Part shown: positions 42,235 through 52,559 of the stretch, piece by piece
How the letters are laid out: each line of letters begins with the position of its first letter
How positions within the stretch are numbered: the stretch's first letter is position 1
Assembly: GCA_009838845.1 (NCBI GenBank)
Contig: VXRD01000161.1
Coordinates: 1-64,000 of the forward strand
Length of the DNA stretch: 64,000 bases
From: Gemmatimonadota bacterium
GTDB taxonomy: Bacteria; Latescibacterota; UBA2968
Reading direction: 5' to 3'
Notes under the pieces: model-generated
Told to the model about the DNA's origin: nothing
Seen by the model: the letters and a program-made list of their open reading frames with translations, nothing else
Database searches by the model: none
Position numbers and translations under genes: made by a program

Positions 42235-43761
42235 CTAAGCGTTTATCTCGCCTTTTAACCGCAGGCCGCGGGATACGAACACGCGCTCAAATAATTCAAA
42301 TAGTCCCTGTACAATGAGTGCCAGCAATGCCGCGGGTACGGCTCCTTGTAAAATCAGACCGATATCATCTAATCGAATCCCCGTTAGAATGGGTTGTCCA
42401 TATCCCCCGGCGCCAATTAGCGCCCCCAAAGTCGCCGTGCCCACATTGATCACAGCCGATGTTTTGATGCCCGCCAGAATCGACCGTGAGGCTATCGGTA
42501 ATGTCACCAATCGAAGTTGTGCCCAGTCGGATAAACCCAATGCTGTTGCTGATTCTCGTATCCCCACTGGAATATCGTGCAGTCCCGCGTATGTGTTTCG
42601 CACTATGGGCAGCAAACTGTACAAAAACAGCGCCACAATCGCTGGCGCTCCGCCAATACCCAATAACGGAATCATAAATACCAGCAGTGCCAGGGATGGA
42701 ATGGTCTGAATGATGCCCACCAATCCCAAAATAAGTTGTCCACCTCTTGCCCATCGGAATGCCACGATTCCCAGGGGAATTGACACCACAATCGCCCCGA
42801 AAAGAGAAATTCCCACCAGTGTCAAATGATCCCATGTGTGCCGCCAGAATCGAGCGCCAGCAGTTTCTTTTTTTATTTTGACCTGTACATTGAGGTTCTG
42901 AGCTAAAAAATCAGCCGCAACCTGGGCTTCTGACTTTTTTTCCAATTTGACCTGTGCATTCATGACCATCATTTTTTTTTCCGAAATCAGCCCCTCTAAT
43001 TTTAAAATTTCCCTCACCACTTGAGGTGCTCGATCTATCAAATCTACCCGATAGACAATGACGGCATTGTAAATGGGGAAATGCTGCAAGTCATCCACCA
43101 GCGACCGCAACCCGTAATACTGAATCTCGGCATCTGTCGAATACATATCCATTACGTCAATTGTACCGCTCTCCAACCCGCGGTAGGCCAAATCGTGATC
43201 CAATCCGCTCACATTCTGATGTGGGAGTACATATCGGTTCCGCAAACTCGGCCACCCATCTCCTCTGTCCATAAACTCATTGCCAAATCCCAACTTCAAG
43301 TCTGGGTACTTCTTTAAATCCGAAATCGTCCGAATCCCCAGCGCTTCAGCTCTTGTTTCCACCATGCCCAGTACGTATGTATTGTTGAATCCCAGAGGCC
43401 GACTCATCACAAGGCCCATCTCTGCCAACCGAGCGCGAATATCTGCTTCATTACGCAAATTTTCTTCTGCCAAAATTTCCCGACTCAGGGTACCTGTGTA
43501 ATCTGGATAAAGATCAATATCGCCCGCAATCAATGCATTCCACAATACCCGCGTTCCCCCCAACTCGCGCCGATGTGTAACCGGTGCGTTTACACTGCGG
43601 CCGATATGAGATAGTACTTCACCCAAAATGACCGACTCGGTAAACTTCTTTGATCCCACGACAATCTCTTGTGCCTGGGTTGAGGTGCTGAACAAAAAGG
43701 AAAATAGAATACACAGGGCGGTGAATTTCGCTGACGTTGTGGTGTAGTGCGTGCGCGTCAT
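42235..43761 (-). CDS. Osmoprotectant ABC transporter: binding protein fused to permease
   Basis: The N-terminal part (~30-290, after a signal peptide) is a glycine-betaine/choline-type binding domain (VVGSKKFTESVILGEVL, GTRVLWNALIAGDIDLYPDYTGTL). The C-terminal part (~310-500) is a permease with the EAA-like loop ESATALGLSDWAQLRLVTLPIA. So one chain does the work of OpuCC and OpuCB. In many Gram-positive fusions the permease is at the N-terminus; here the order is receptor first. It overlaps the ATPase gene by 4 bp. The likely substrate is betaine, carnitine or choline, or an unrelated compatible solute. Confidence 0.88.
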   Translation of the reverse strand: MTRTHYTTTSAKFTALCILFSFLFSTSTQAQEIVVGSKKFTESVILGEVLSHIGRSVNAPVTHRRELGGTRVLWNALIAGDIDLYPDYTGTLSREILAEENLRNEADIRARLAEMGLVMSRPLGFNNTYVLGMVETRAEALGIRTISDLKKYPDLKLGFGNEFMDRGDGWPSLRNRYVLPHQNVSGLDHDLAYRGLESGTIDVMDMYSTDAEIQYYGLRSLVDDLQHFPIYNAVIVYRVDLIDRAPQVVREILKLEGLISEKKMMVMNAQVKLEKKSEAQVAADFLAQNLNVQVKIKKETAGARFWRHTWDHLTLVGISLFGAIVVSIPLGIVAFRWARGGQLILGLVGIIQTIPSLALLVFMIPLLGIGGAPAIVALFLYSLLPIVRNTYAGLHDIPVGIRESATALGLSDWAQLRLVTLPIASRSILAGIKTSAVINVGTATLGALIGAGGYGQPILTGIRLDDIGLILQGAVPAALLALIVQGLFELFERVFVSRGLRLKGEINA

Positions 43762-44531
43762 TTCGCTATCTCTCCCGGCGCCATACTTTCCAACGGACTT
43801 CTCTGCGCATGAATAAACTGCGTCACAAATTCATGCGCCGGGTTTTGCATCAAATTTTTCAAGCTTCCGATCTGGACGATCTCCCCTTCCCGTATCAACA
43901 CAATTTGATCCCCGAAAAATCCCGCTTCGCCCATGTCGTGTGTCACCATCACTACTGTTTTGCCCAATGTCTGAAAAATCGAACGCAAATCCGATTGCAA
44001 ATCCGCCCGAATCATCGGGTCCAGGGCACCGAGTGGTTCGTCTAATAGCAATACGTCGGGGTCCAGCATCAATGCACGCATCAATCCCACGCGCTGTTGC
44101 TGGCCACCTGACAATTCTCCTGGAAATCGGTCCAATCCATCTGCTGGGAAATGCGTTAAAGTTGCCAATGTCTCGATCCGGGAATCGATTCGATCCTCCG
44201 CCCAACCCAGATAATTTGCCATCAACGCTACATTTTTGCGCGCTGTTAAATGCGGAAATAAGCCCCCCTCTTGGATCACATAACCCATCTTCTGCCGCAG
44301 CGACAACACATTTGCTGGCGTCAGAACTTGTCTTTCATAAGTCACCGTGCCCTCGTCGGGCCAGATCAGTCCCACCATTAATCGAATTAAGGTTGATTTG
44401 CCACATCCACTCGGCCCAATTAACACCGTCGTCTGCTCAGGATGCACGCTCAGGTCAACTTCGCGCAGCGCCTGCAAAACGCCAAATGTTTTCGAGACAC
44501 CTGTCACCTCAAACATAACGTCTCCATTCAC
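43758..44531 (-). CDS. ABC transporter ATP-binding protein, OpuCA-like
   Basis: Walker A GPSGCGKST, signature LSGGQQQRVGLMRAL, Walker B LLLDEPLGALD and H-loop MVTHDM are all present. At 257 residues it lacks the C-terminal CBS domains of full-length OpuCA/OpuAA. It overlaps the DUF523 gene upstream and the fused receptor-permease gene downstream by 4 bp each, so it is the transporter's ATPase. Confidence 0.92.
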   Translation of the reverse strand: MNGDVMFEVTGVSKTFGVLQALREVDLSVHPEQTTVLIGPSGCGKSTLIRLMVGLIWPDEGTVTYERQVLTPANVLSLRQKMGYVIQEGGLFPHLTARKNVALMANYLGWAEDRIDSRIETLATLTHFPADGLDRFPGELSGGQQQRVGLMRALMLDPDVLLLDEPLGALDPMIRADLQSDLRSIFQTLGKTVVMVTHDMGEAGFFGDQIVLIREGEIVQIGSLKNLMQNPAHEFVTQFIHAQRSPLESMAPGEIAK

Positions 44532-45493
44532 ACGTGATTTCTCAACATCAATTCCATGGGGTATGGGTTTAAGTAGGTTTGCTCGTGTACCCAGTCTGGT
44601 ACGCGGTTGCGGTTGAGATGGTGTTTTAATAATGTGATAGGAACGATGAGAGGCAGCAGTCGCTGGCGATAGGATTCAAATACATCGAGCAGTTCTTTTT
44701 TGTCCGCGGTTGTCAGTTCGTTTTTTATAAATCCCATCAGGTGCATCAATACGTTTACGTGTTTGCCCGGTGTGCTCATTACTTTCAGGCCATCCATTAG
44801 CAATTTGCCGTATTGAAGCGCTATATCTTCGCGGGAAGACTGAGCGACCAGTTGGCCCAACTCGCTGTAGTGTTTTGGGCTGTGTGATAGAAGACTCATT
44901 TTGATTCCGGTGTGAAATTTTACCAGGCTACCGGGTGCTGGATTATGGGTCAACATTTGCTGCCATCGGTAATAGACAAATACGCGTTCGATAAAATTTT
45001 CCCGCAAGGGCAGATCATTTAGCCGACCTTCTTCTTCGATGGGCAATAAAGGGAATCGCGCTGTCAATGCTTTTGCAAATAGCCCGCGCCCATTGCGCGC
45101 GGGTATCTGCGTTTTTGTATTAAATACTCGTACGCGAAATAATCCACAACTCGGCGAGTCTTTTTTCAGTATATACCCATGTAAGTTCAGGTCTGTTAGT
45201 TCGTTGAGCCGTTTTTCTGCCCAGGCCTGCATGCCAGGGGTGTGATCTGTGCCCGATTTTGGTGCAATGAGTCGCGGTGTTTCCGCGTCGCCCTCGAGCC
45301 GGATGGTCTCGCGCGGAACGCCCATCCCCATTTCTACTTCTGGACATACTGGCACCCATTCGACGTAATTGCCCAATACGGTTGTCAAAAATGGCATGTG
45401 TTTGTGCCCGCCATTATACCGCACTTCTTCGCCGAGCAAACACGCGCTTACGCCGAGCCTCAGTTTTGATGTTGCCGCTTGCGTTTCTGCCAT
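44528..45493 (-). CDS. DUF523 and DUF1722 (YbgA-like) protein
   Basis: A 321-residue fusion. The N-terminal DUF523 half holds three cysteines at the positions seen in thiouracil desulfidase TudS: C18 (SACLLG), C50 (VCPE) and C116 (SPSCGLF). In that family they bind an Fe-S cluster. The C-terminal DUF1722 half spans about residues 180-310. Members occur widely with unknown physiological role. It is translationally coupled to the osmoprotectant ATPase gene, which has no known functional link to it. Confidence 0.88.
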   Translation of the reverse strand: MAETQAATSKLRLGVSACLLGEEVRYNGGHKHMPFLTTVLGNYVEWVPVCPEVEMGMGVPRETIRLEGDAETPRLIAPKSGTDHTPGMQAWAEKRLNELTDLNLHGYILKKDSPSCGLFRVRVFNTKTQIPARNGRGLFAKALTARFPLLPIEEEGRLNDLPLRENFIERVFVYYRWQQMLTHNPAPGSLVKFHTGIKMSLLSHSPKHYSELGQLVAQSSREDIALQYGKLLMDGLKVMSTPGKHVNVLMHLMGFIKNELTTADKKELLDVFESYRQRLLPLIVPITLLKHHLNRNRVPDWVHEQTYLNPYPMELMLRNHV

Positions 45494-45640
45494 GTTACTA
45501 TTATCTCCAATTGTTGACTGTACTCGACGCGATTAGCACCTTGCGACAGTATTCGCTTATTCTTGAGTCAGGTCCAATTGATACGTCAAATGCGTCAAGA
45601 AAGCATTTACAGATCTACAAGTCAAACACGAGGAGACCAC

Positions 45641-47479
45641 ATGCCCCTTCAATACTTTCAACTCACGGAGCACCTGTTCGTCCACCGCGATTGTATCAAC
45701 GTTGGTATTTTGTGCGACGGCGAGCGTGCCCTCTTAATTGATTGCGGCAACGGCGATGTCAAAGAAACGCTCAATGCGCTCGGAATAACGACTCTCGATA
45801 CCGTCCTTTTCACGCATCATCACCGCGATGGAGCCTCTGGTTTTCGACATCTGAGAACACGCCTTTCGCCGGAGACGCGCGTCGGTGTTCCCGCAGGAGA
45901 ACGCCCGTGGTTCGACTCGGTCGAGACGTTCTGGAATGAGCCGAAAAACCGGTGGCATCTTTACGACTATCGTCCGCACAATCTGATGCTTACAGAATCG
46001 CTCGCCGTGACCGACACCTACGCTGAAAATGATTTGATTCAGTGGGGGAATGCCCAAATTACAGTCCTCAATACGCCCGGACATACGGACGGGAGTGTCT
46101 CTTATATCGTTTCGGTTGATGGCAAACGCTTTGCGTTCTGTGGTGATACCATCTACGACAAAGGGCAGATTTGGGATGTGTATAGCCTCCAAAAGGGGGA
46201 ACAGACGCGGGATTATCACGGCTTCTTCGGTGCGAGAAAGGCGTTGGCGCCAAGCCTCCAGAAGTTGCGTCAGGTGGAGGCAAATGCGCTCATCCCTGCG
46301 CACGGAAAAGTGATGCCCCGGCCAGCAGATGCGATTGACACACTGCTCGAACGCATGGATACGTGCTACGATAAGTACGTCGCCATCTCTGCTCTGCGGC
46401 ATTATTTTCCCAACCTGTTCACCGAATTTGAGGGGCGAGAAGGACACATGTCCATCCGCGAGGGAAAGGACGTGCCAGCATTCCTGCGCCATTACGGGAC
46501 AACATGGCTCATTATCTCAGAGACGAAGGAAGCGTTCGTAATGGATTGCGGCAGTACCCGTATCCTGCAACAGATTCAGCAACTTCAAGCTGATGGTGAA
46601 ATCTCAGATGTGACACAATTTTGGCTTACACATTACCACGACGACCATGTAGATGCTGTCCCCCAATTTCAAGCGGTTTATCCGTGTAAGACACTGACAG
46701 ACCGCGTCGTTGCCCAGGTCATTGAAAAACCGCAGCGATTCCGCATTCCGTGTATTTCCCCTTCTGTTGCACGCATTCACCTGCGGACGCGTGATGGCGA
46801 ATCGTGGCAATGGAACGAGTTCCAGATGACCGCCTACCACTTCCCCGGTCAGACGTATTATCACGGCGGATTACTGGTCGAAGGGAACGGGGTGCGCTTG
46901 TTCTTCGCAGGAGATTCGTTTACAATGGCGGGAATTGATGACTACTGCACTGGGAATCGCAACCTGCTCGGCAGCGCCGTTGGCTATGACCGATGTCTCG
47001 CTCTCATTGAAGAGTTGAAACCGACGCATATCTTTAACTGCCACGTTAACTGTGCCTTCGATTTTATCCCTGAAGAGATTCGACTGATGCGGGAAAATCT
47101 CGCCGAACGGGAAACACTCTACACCGATTTGTGCGCCTGGGACCACGCGAATTACGGACTCGACGAACATTGGATTCGGGCTGATCCCTACGAGCAGGAA
47201 GTCGGGTCAAAGCACTCTGTCAATTTGCACATCTATTTCACCAACCACTCCGAAGAGGCGCGGCGAGCGGGTTGTTGCCTCGTCCTGCCGGAATCGTGGG
47301 ATATCCGCCTGCCGCAACAAGAGATAACAATTCCCGCCAAACAAGAGGGGCATATCAATTTCACCATACCCATTCCGGAGGGAAATCACGCCCGGTCCCA
47401 ACGTCTGATCATTCCGATAGAAGTGACCTATGATGGGCGTTCACTCGGGCAATTTCGCGAAGCGGTTCTGGTTTTTTAG
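45641..47479 (+). CDS. Tandem metallo-beta-lactamase-fold protein
   Basis: The start is ATG 45641 with AGGAG 5 bases upstream. It carries two MBL halves. The first has THHHRDG (58-64) where the final histidine of HxHxDH is a glycine, with GHTD at 147-150, GDT at 168-170 and a late PAHG at 220-222. The second has an intact HYHDDH (331-336) and a GDSF. The last ~90 residues form a beta-sandwich of a NEW3-like type. The second centre is probably the active one. Enzyme type (hydrolase, lactonase or nuclease) is not readable. It is divergent from the DUF523 operon. Confidence 0.83.
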   Translation: MPLQYFQLTEHLFVHRDCINVGILCDGERALLIDCGNGDVKETLNALGITTLDTVLFTHHHRDGASGFRHLRTRLSPETRVGVPAGERPWFDSVETFWNEPKNRWHLYDYRPHNLMLTESLAVTDTYAENDLIQWGNAQITVLNTPGHTDGSVSYIVSVDGKRFAFCGDTIYDKGQIWDVYSLQKGEQTRDYHGFFGARKALAPSLQKLRQVEANALIPAHGKVMPRPADAIDTLLERMDTCYDKYVAISALRHYFPNLFTEFEGREGHMSIREGKDVPAFLRHYGTTWLIISETKEAFVMDCGSTRILQQIQQLQADGEISDVTQFWLTHYHDDHVDAVPQFQAVYPCKTLTDRVVAQVIEKPQRFRIPCISPSVARIHLRTRDGESWQWNEFQMTAYHFPGQTYYHGGLLVEGNGVRLFFAGDSFTMAGIDDYCTGNRNLLGSAVGYDRCLALIEELKPTHIFNCHVNCAFDFIPEEIRLMRENLAERETLYTDLCAWDHANYGLDEHWIRADPYEQEVGSKHSVNLHIYFTNHSEEARRAGCCLVLPESWDIRLPQQEITIPAKQEGHINFTIPIPEGNHARSQRLIIPIEVTYDGRSLGQFREAVLVF

Positions 47480-47545
47480 TCTTCCAATATCAGACCATCA
47501 CGCCGTGCGAAAAGTATCGATGTTTCTGTTGCGCTACCATTCTCC

Positions 47546-48577
47546 TCACAGACCCACTGTGCTCGATGCGAGCCACAAATGGGGATGTGTTTCCAAAATC
47601 AAATCTGCCACCTTTTGTACCGCTTTTTTTACGCCCCAGGTGGGGCGCGGCTGACCCATTGGCGCCAGTTTGACCAATAGCTGATTGTTTTTGCGAAATA
47701 AGAGGGATATGCCGAAGTACTGGGCGAGTTCTCCTTCGCGGACCATGACTGAGATGAGGCCGTGATTGTCGGGCAATTGGCAGTAGATGTCTGTCATTTT
47801 GATCACGACCTGCATATCCCGATGGTTTTCGCGCCACACTTGATCTGCGGCCTGTTCGATAAGTGTCAGAATATCTTCGCGTTGGTATGCGCCTTCTAAA
47901 ACGATATTTGGCATATTCCCGACCTTTTGAATGTGCGTTTCGACTGATAGTTCCGATTTCCGACGCCAGGCAAAATAGTGAATGGGTACACCTGCATCTA
48001 TTGCTTTTTGTTCGTATTTGGTTGGGGTGCGTCCGGGTAACTGGCGCACAGATGGGGTTGCGTAAATGGATTGCAGGTCCGATTGTCGCGTCAATATATC
48101 GGTGATCCACGTTGCGTAATCTGCGTGATCTGTCGCTATGGTTACTCCGCCGTCCGGTTTTAATCGCTCTGCCAGTATTTTTACAAATGTATCTTGAATC
48201 AGGCGCCGATTGTGGTGTCGTTCTTTGGGCCAGGGATCTGAAAAATTGATCCATATTTCCGATAGAGATTGCGGGGCAAATACATGTTGTAATAAAAATG
48301 CGGCGTCGCCCTCTATTGCGCGCACATGATTTAATTTCAGGGCGTTTAATCGCCTGAACAATCGGCGCATGGATCCCCAGGCGCGTTCGATTCCGACAAA
48401 ACACGCATCGGGACGCGCTGTTGCCATATCGGATAGAAAATGTCCATTGCCAAATCCGATTTCGAGGACGAGGTCGCCTGGCCGATCAAAAATTTGCGGC
48501 CAGTCTATCGGCCAATCCAGTTGCAGCCATGGGACTGTGTATTTTTGTATTTCCTCGCTTAGCGGTAGAGACATCAT
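47546..48577 (-). CDS. trmB: tRNA (guanine-N7-)-methyltransferase
   Basis: The AdoMet site EIGFGNGHFL (39-48) and the diagnostic DPWPKERHHNRRL (114-126) identify TrmB, which makes m7G at position 46 of tRNA. TDHADYATW is the later tRNA-binding motif. At 343 residues it is 100 or so longer than E. coli TrmB. The extension from ~215 on has alternating strands and helices with the motif DIYCQLPDNHGLISVMVREGE and is known in some thermophile and FCB-type homologues. It is the last gene of a four-gene minus-strand run, 9 bp from the previous gene. Confidence 0.92.
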   Translation of the reverse strand: MMSLPLSEEIQKYTVPWLQLDWPIDWPQIFDRPGDLVLEIGFGNGHFLSDMATARPDACFVGIERAWGSMRRLFRRLNALKLNHVRAIEGDAAFLLQHVFAPQSLSEIWINFSDPWPKERHHNRRLIQDTFVKILAERLKPDGGVTIATDHADYATWITDILTRQSDLQSIYATPSVRQLPGRTPTKYEQKAIDAGVPIHYFAWRRKSELSVETHIQKVGNMPNIVLEGAYQREDILTLIEQAADQVWRENHRDMQVVIKMTDIYCQLPDNHGLISVMVREGELAQYFGISLLFRKNNQLLVKLAPMGQPRPTWGVKKAVQKVADLILETHPHLWLASSTVGL

Positions 48578-48586
48578 GCGTTTAGC

Positions 48587-49417
48587 TCATCTCCGGATTT
48601 CGGTAAAGCGTTTGACCTGAGCCGTCATAGCCACTTCCGTCGGCAGGCGTTCCATTGAGCTGGCGCCGTAAAAGCCATCGACTTCTGGAACCCGTTCGAG
48701 GATATAAGAGGCGTCTTCTGGTTCGGCAATAGGCCCGCCGTGGCAAAGTGTGATCACATCGTCCCGGATGGACTTGCAGGCGTTGCAAATCGCCTTTACT
48801 TCTTCCACGCAGTCATCGAGCGTTTTTGCCGTGTGCGCGCCAATTGTGCCCTTGGTTGTCAATCCCATGTGTGCCACTACAATATCGGCACCTGCTTCTG
48901 TCATGAGTTGTCCTTCTTCGACATTGAACGCATAGGGCGTTGTCAGAATGTCCATTTCATGGGCTGCTGCAATCATTTCCACTTCGAGGTGATAGCCCAT
49001 TCCCGTCTCTTCCAGATTGGCGCGAAATAATCCGTCAATGAGTCCCACGGTTGGAAAATTTTGGATTCCCGCGAAGCCGAGGTCTCTCAATTCTCGCAAG
49101 AAGTGATCCCGCAACATGAATGGGTCTGTTCCATTCACCCCGGCGAGTACGGGTGTGTGTTCTACTGCTGTGATGACTTCATAAGCCATTTCTTTTACTA
49201 TTTCGTTGGCATTGCCATAGGCCAGGACGCCCGAGAGCGATCCCCGCCCCGCCATGCGATAGCGTCCCGAGTTGTAAATTACGATTAGATCAATGCCGCC
49301 CGCTTCTTCGCATTTTGCCGAGATTCCCGTGCCAGCACCACCGCCGATGATCGGCAGTCCGTCTGCGATTTTTTTTCGCAGACGTTCTAATATTGATGTT
49401 CGGCTCTCTGCTGCCAT
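48587..49417 (-). CDS. PEP-hydrolase-like TIM-barrel protein, partner of the Tm-1-like gene
   Basis: A 276-residue member of the PEP_hydrolase/TIM-barrel signal-transduction family: [31 protein letters not shown] at the start, FPTVGLIDG and [12 protein letters not shown] in the middle, and the CHGGPI loop late. AAGGAG lies before the ATG. The family is almost always next to, or fused to, Tm-1-like proteins (plants have the fusion). No biochemical activity is proved for bacterial copies. It is 17 bp downstream of the Tm-1-like gene. Confidence 0.87.
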   Translation of the reverse strand: MAAESRTSILERLRKKIADGLPIIGGGAGTGISAKCEEAGGIDLIVIYNSGRYRMAGRGSLSGVLAYGNANEIVKEMAYEVITAVEHTPVLAGVNGTDPFMLRDHFLRELRDLGFAGIQNFPTVGLIDGLFRANLEETGMGYHLEVEMIAAAHEMDILTTPYAFNVEEGQLMTEAGADIVVAHMGLTTKGTIGAHTAKTLDDCVEEVKAICNACKSIRDDVITLCHGGPIAEPEDASYILERVPEVDGFYGASSMERLPTEVAMTAQVKRFTEIRR

Positions 49418-49434
49418 TGTTGTCTCCTTGTGGT

Positions 49435-50643
49435 TTATCGTATTTCCTGGAAACTCGCCACCAGTGCTGCTGCAAATTCCGGGTCGTTGATATTGTTCGC
49501 CAGCCGCTTGATCTGGCGATTTTCCGTTTGTTCGATTTGTGCTTCCAGGGTTTCAAATAATGCCTGATCTGCATCTGGGTCGTGAAAGGGTTGTCCTTCA
49601 TCATCGATTAACGATACGCCGTTTTCCGGAATTAGTATTTGAATTGGTACCTTTGATCGGTTCAATTTGTTCGCTATCCATTCGGCAAATTGGCGGTTTT
49701 CGTCCGCTGTCGTCCGCATCAATGTGACCTGGGCGTTGTGTACGTGAAGTGTGCGGTTTTTAAATTGTTCGGGGACGGTTTCCACCGCGCCAAAATTTAC
49801 CATGTCGAGCGCGCCAAGGCTTACGATATAAGGTATTTCACGCGCGAGAATGCAATCCATTCGCTCAGGTCCGGCGGGAAATACGCCGCCTACTACTTCA
49901 TCGGCTACTTCGGTTGTGGTAATATCCAGAACGCCGTCTATCATTCCACTTTCGACCAGTTTTTCCATTGCCTGTCCACCCGTTCCTGTGGCGTGAAATA
50001 CCAGGCAGTCATATCCGTCTTTTTCCAGTGCCTCGCGGACCATGGTTACACACGGCGTTGTTACGCCAAACATGGTCATTCCAAGCGTGGGTTTGTCTTC
50101 GGCCTCTGCGACGGTGTTTACGACCATTCCCGCTATCGCATGCGCTGCATTGCCCAGTACTTGCCGCGATACGCGGTTGATTCCGGCTACATCTACCACG
50201 GAGTACATCATCGCTATGTCACAACACCCCACATAAGGCTCGGTGTTGCCACTGGCGACGGTGGATACCATGACTTTGGGTACGCCAATGGGCAATGCCT
50301 GCATTGCCGGCGTGATGAGTGCTGTGCCCCCGCTGCCTCCAATGCCAATAATACCCGCCACGTCGCCTTTGGCGTATTCTTGCAGCAAGTAGGCGCACAG
50401 TGCTTCTCCCATCGCTGTTACGGCTTCGCCCCGGTCCGTGTGCCCGATTACGGCGTCTGTTCCGCCCGCGTGACAGGCGGCTATGGTTTCCCGCGATACA
50501 TCCGGCACGCCGCCCTGCGCGTCGCTCTGTGTGCCTACATCTACGACTGTCACATCTGTGCCCGCGTTTCGAATACATTCGGCGACATATCCGATTTCTT
50601 CACCTTTGGTATCCATTGTCGCTATTGCGTAAATACTGCCCAT
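49435..50643 (-). CDS. Tm-1-like ATP-binding domain protein (UPF0261)
   Basis: About 402 residues, matching UPF0261: [55 protein letters not shown] and a C-terminal FxGDVxxx-like PENGVSLID. It resembles the N-terminal domain of tomato Tm-1, which blocks tobamovirus replication by binding helicase. The bacterial role is unknown; ATP binding is a family trait. GAGGAG lies before the ATG. It is coupled with the PEP-hydrolase-like gene and preceded by the HEAT-repeat gene (30 bp). Confidence 0.9.
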   Translation of the reverse strand: MGSIYAIATMDTKGEEIGYVAECIRNAGTDVTVVDVGTQSDAQGGVPDVSRETIAACHAGGTDAVIGHTDRGEAVTAMGEALCAYLLQEYAKGDVAGIIGIGGSGGTALITPAMQALPIGVPKVMVSTVASGNTEPYVGCCDIAMMYSVVDVAGINRVSRQVLGNAAHAIAGMVVNTVAEAEDKPTLGMTMFGVTTPCVTMVREALEKDGYDCLVFHATGTGGQAMEKLVESGMIDGVLDITTTEVADEVVGGVFPAGPERMDCILAREIPYIVSLGALDMVNFGAVETVPEQFKNRTLHVHNAQVTLMRTTADENRQFAEWIANKLNRSKVPIQILIPENGVSLIDDEGQPFHDPDADQALFETLEAQIEQTENRQIKRLANNINDPEFAAALVASFQEIR

Positions 50644-50673
50644 TATACTCTCCTCGATTTGATAAGTTGATTT

Positions 50674-52458
50674 TTAGCCGCTGTTCCATCGAATATTACC
50701 CGGTTCGGGAGAAGATAGCAATATCATTCCCTGTCTGCGCGCCCAATTGTGGGCGGCTCTGGCGAGCACGGGGTGGCCAGCATTTAGATATGTTAGAGCC
50801 ATTTCCTCGGTGCCATACTGATGCAAGGCCTGGACGAGCAGGGGTTCTGCTTCAAATATCCCGTTTCGGATGAAGAAGGCGTGCGCGGCTGCTATAATCA
50901 TAGTGCGTTTCTGTTCCATTGTTTGCAGGAGTTTATGGCGTGCTCTCAGTGTGGCAATCTCTCCCAGGGCTTCGGCAGAGCGCCATTGTACTTCTGGTTC
51001 GGGATGGTCAATATGTTCCAGAAAATAGGTTTCTATCTGGAGAGTCGCTTCTCGTTCCCGCCAGTTGGCATCCAGGCGGTCCAGCACCCGTACCATTCGT
51101 CGCGCCCATATTCGTCCTTTTCCGATAATTGAGATGAGGGAATCCGCCACAGACGCATCGCCGATTGATCCCAGGGCGTCGGCCGCTGCCCAGCGCACTT
51201 CGGCTGACTGATCGTTCAGCGTTTTCAACAGGGGAGCGATGGCACCGCGGTCCCCAATTTCTCCCAAAGCCTCGGTCGCAATGCGCCGGACCTGTACCGA
51301 TGTGTCGTCCAACTGCTCAGTTAGCAAAGCTGTTGCACGGGGGTCCTTCAGCACTCCCAGAGTTTGTATTGTTCCCAGGCGAAATACGCCGTGTTCTGTA
51401 TTGGACAGGATGGTCATGAGTGGTTCGACGGCTCGCGTATCGCGCAGTTCGCCCAGTGCCAGTGCAGCGGTTGAAACGATGCCGGGATCTCGATGTTCGA
51501 GGGCTTCTACCAGTGGTTCGACGGCGCGTGTATCGCGCAGTTCACCCAGGGCTTTTATAGCGATGTACTGCACCTGGATATTTGGATCTTTTAGTGCCTT
51601 AAGGAGAGACGGAACGACCCGGGCGTCTCCGATCTGCCCCAGGGCCTCGACAGCCTGCATCCGTGCGATCAGGTCTCCGTTCGCCAGTTGTGCGACAAAA
51701 AAGTCCATGGTAGCACCCGCACGCGTTTTCCACTCGGCATCCATTTCCGATAGTACCTGAACTACCTGGTAGCGCGATTGGTTTGGCAGCTTCAGTTCGT
51801 CAATCAGGCGATTGATCGCTTCTTCAGCAGGTGCAGAAGTACGCCACGATGGATCGATGGTGTTGAGTGCCCATACCATTACCCGGCGCAGTTCTCTGTC
51901 CGTCTGTGGCAGTGCCTCAATCAGGGGTGCCAGGGCCTGTTGACTTTTTATGCGGGCAAGGGTCAACGCGGCGACCCACCGCACATCGCGTGCCCTATCG
52001 GTCAGCGCGGTGGTCAGTGCCTGAATGGATCGGTCGCCACCTGCGGTACCCAGACTTTGAATTGCTCCCAGGCTCAGGGGACCTTCTCGCTCTTGCGCGA
52101 TCCGCAGCAAGGTTTCTACAGCCTTTTCGCCTCCGATATTGCCCAGGGCTTCGACTGCGCTCAGACCTACCATGACATTTGGGTCGCGAACAATCGCAAT
52201 CAGAGAATCTACTGCCTGCCGATCTCCCAATTTACCCAGGGCTTCGCTTGCGGCCAATCTTACCTGTGGTTCTCGGTCTTTCAGAGTTTGGATGAGTGCC
52301 AGAACCGCACGCCGGTCACCCATTTCCCCCAGTTGTATTGCTGCGCGGGCGCGCTCTGCAGCATTGGGATGCTCCAAAATTTGTATCCAGTCGTCGGCTT
52401 TGGACGCGCAGCCCAAAAAGCCCAAAATAATTAGCCATAAACCACTTTTAGTGATCAC
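50674..52458 (-). CDS. HEAT-repeat lipoprotein
   Basis: The start is GTG 52458, with AGGAG 6 bases upstream. The lipobox ends in LGFLGC (C17), so the protein is likely anchored in a membrane. The remainder is a long array (about 13 or more) of PBS-lyase-type HEAT repeats, each with the pattern xxRxxAxxALGxLGDxxAVxPLxxxL and recurrent GDRQAV, GDARVV and RDTRAV turns. Such solenoids bind proteins. It is the first gene of the run with the Tm-1-like gene; a shared role is not evident. Confidence 0.88.
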   Translation of the reverse strand: MITKSGLWLIILGFLGCASKADDWIQILEHPNAAERARAAIQLGEMGDRRAVLALIQTLKDREPQVRLAASEALGKLGDRQAVDSLIAIVRDPNVMVGLSAVEALGNIGGEKAVETLLRIAQEREGPLSLGAIQSLGTAGGDRSIQALTTALTDRARDVRWVAALTLARIKSQQALAPLIEALPQTDRELRRVMVWALNTIDPSWRTSAPAEEAINRLIDELKLPNQSRYQVVQVLSEMDAEWKTRAGATMDFFVAQLANGDLIARMQAVEALGQIGDARVVPSLLKALKDPNIQVQYIAIKALGELRDTRAVEPLVEALEHRDPGIVSTAALALGELRDTRAVEPLMTILSNTEHGVFRLGTIQTLGVLKDPRATALLTEQLDDTSVQVRRIATEALGEIGDRGAIAPLLKTLNDQSAEVRWAAADALGSIGDASVADSLISIIGKGRIWARRMVRVLDRLDANWREREATLQIETYFLEHIDHPEPEVQWRSAEALGEIATLRARHKLLQTMEQKRTMIIAAAHAFFIRNGIFEAEPLLVQALHQYGTEEMALTYLNAGHPVLARAAHNWARRQGMILLSSPEPGNIRWNSG

Positions 52459-52559
52459 ATACGTCTCCTGAGAAAGGCTTTGTGTCTTATGTTGACAGCG
52501 AATACCCGCTGCGGTATCATTGGGTATTCACAAACTGTTTGTCGATGGGGAATGCGTTC

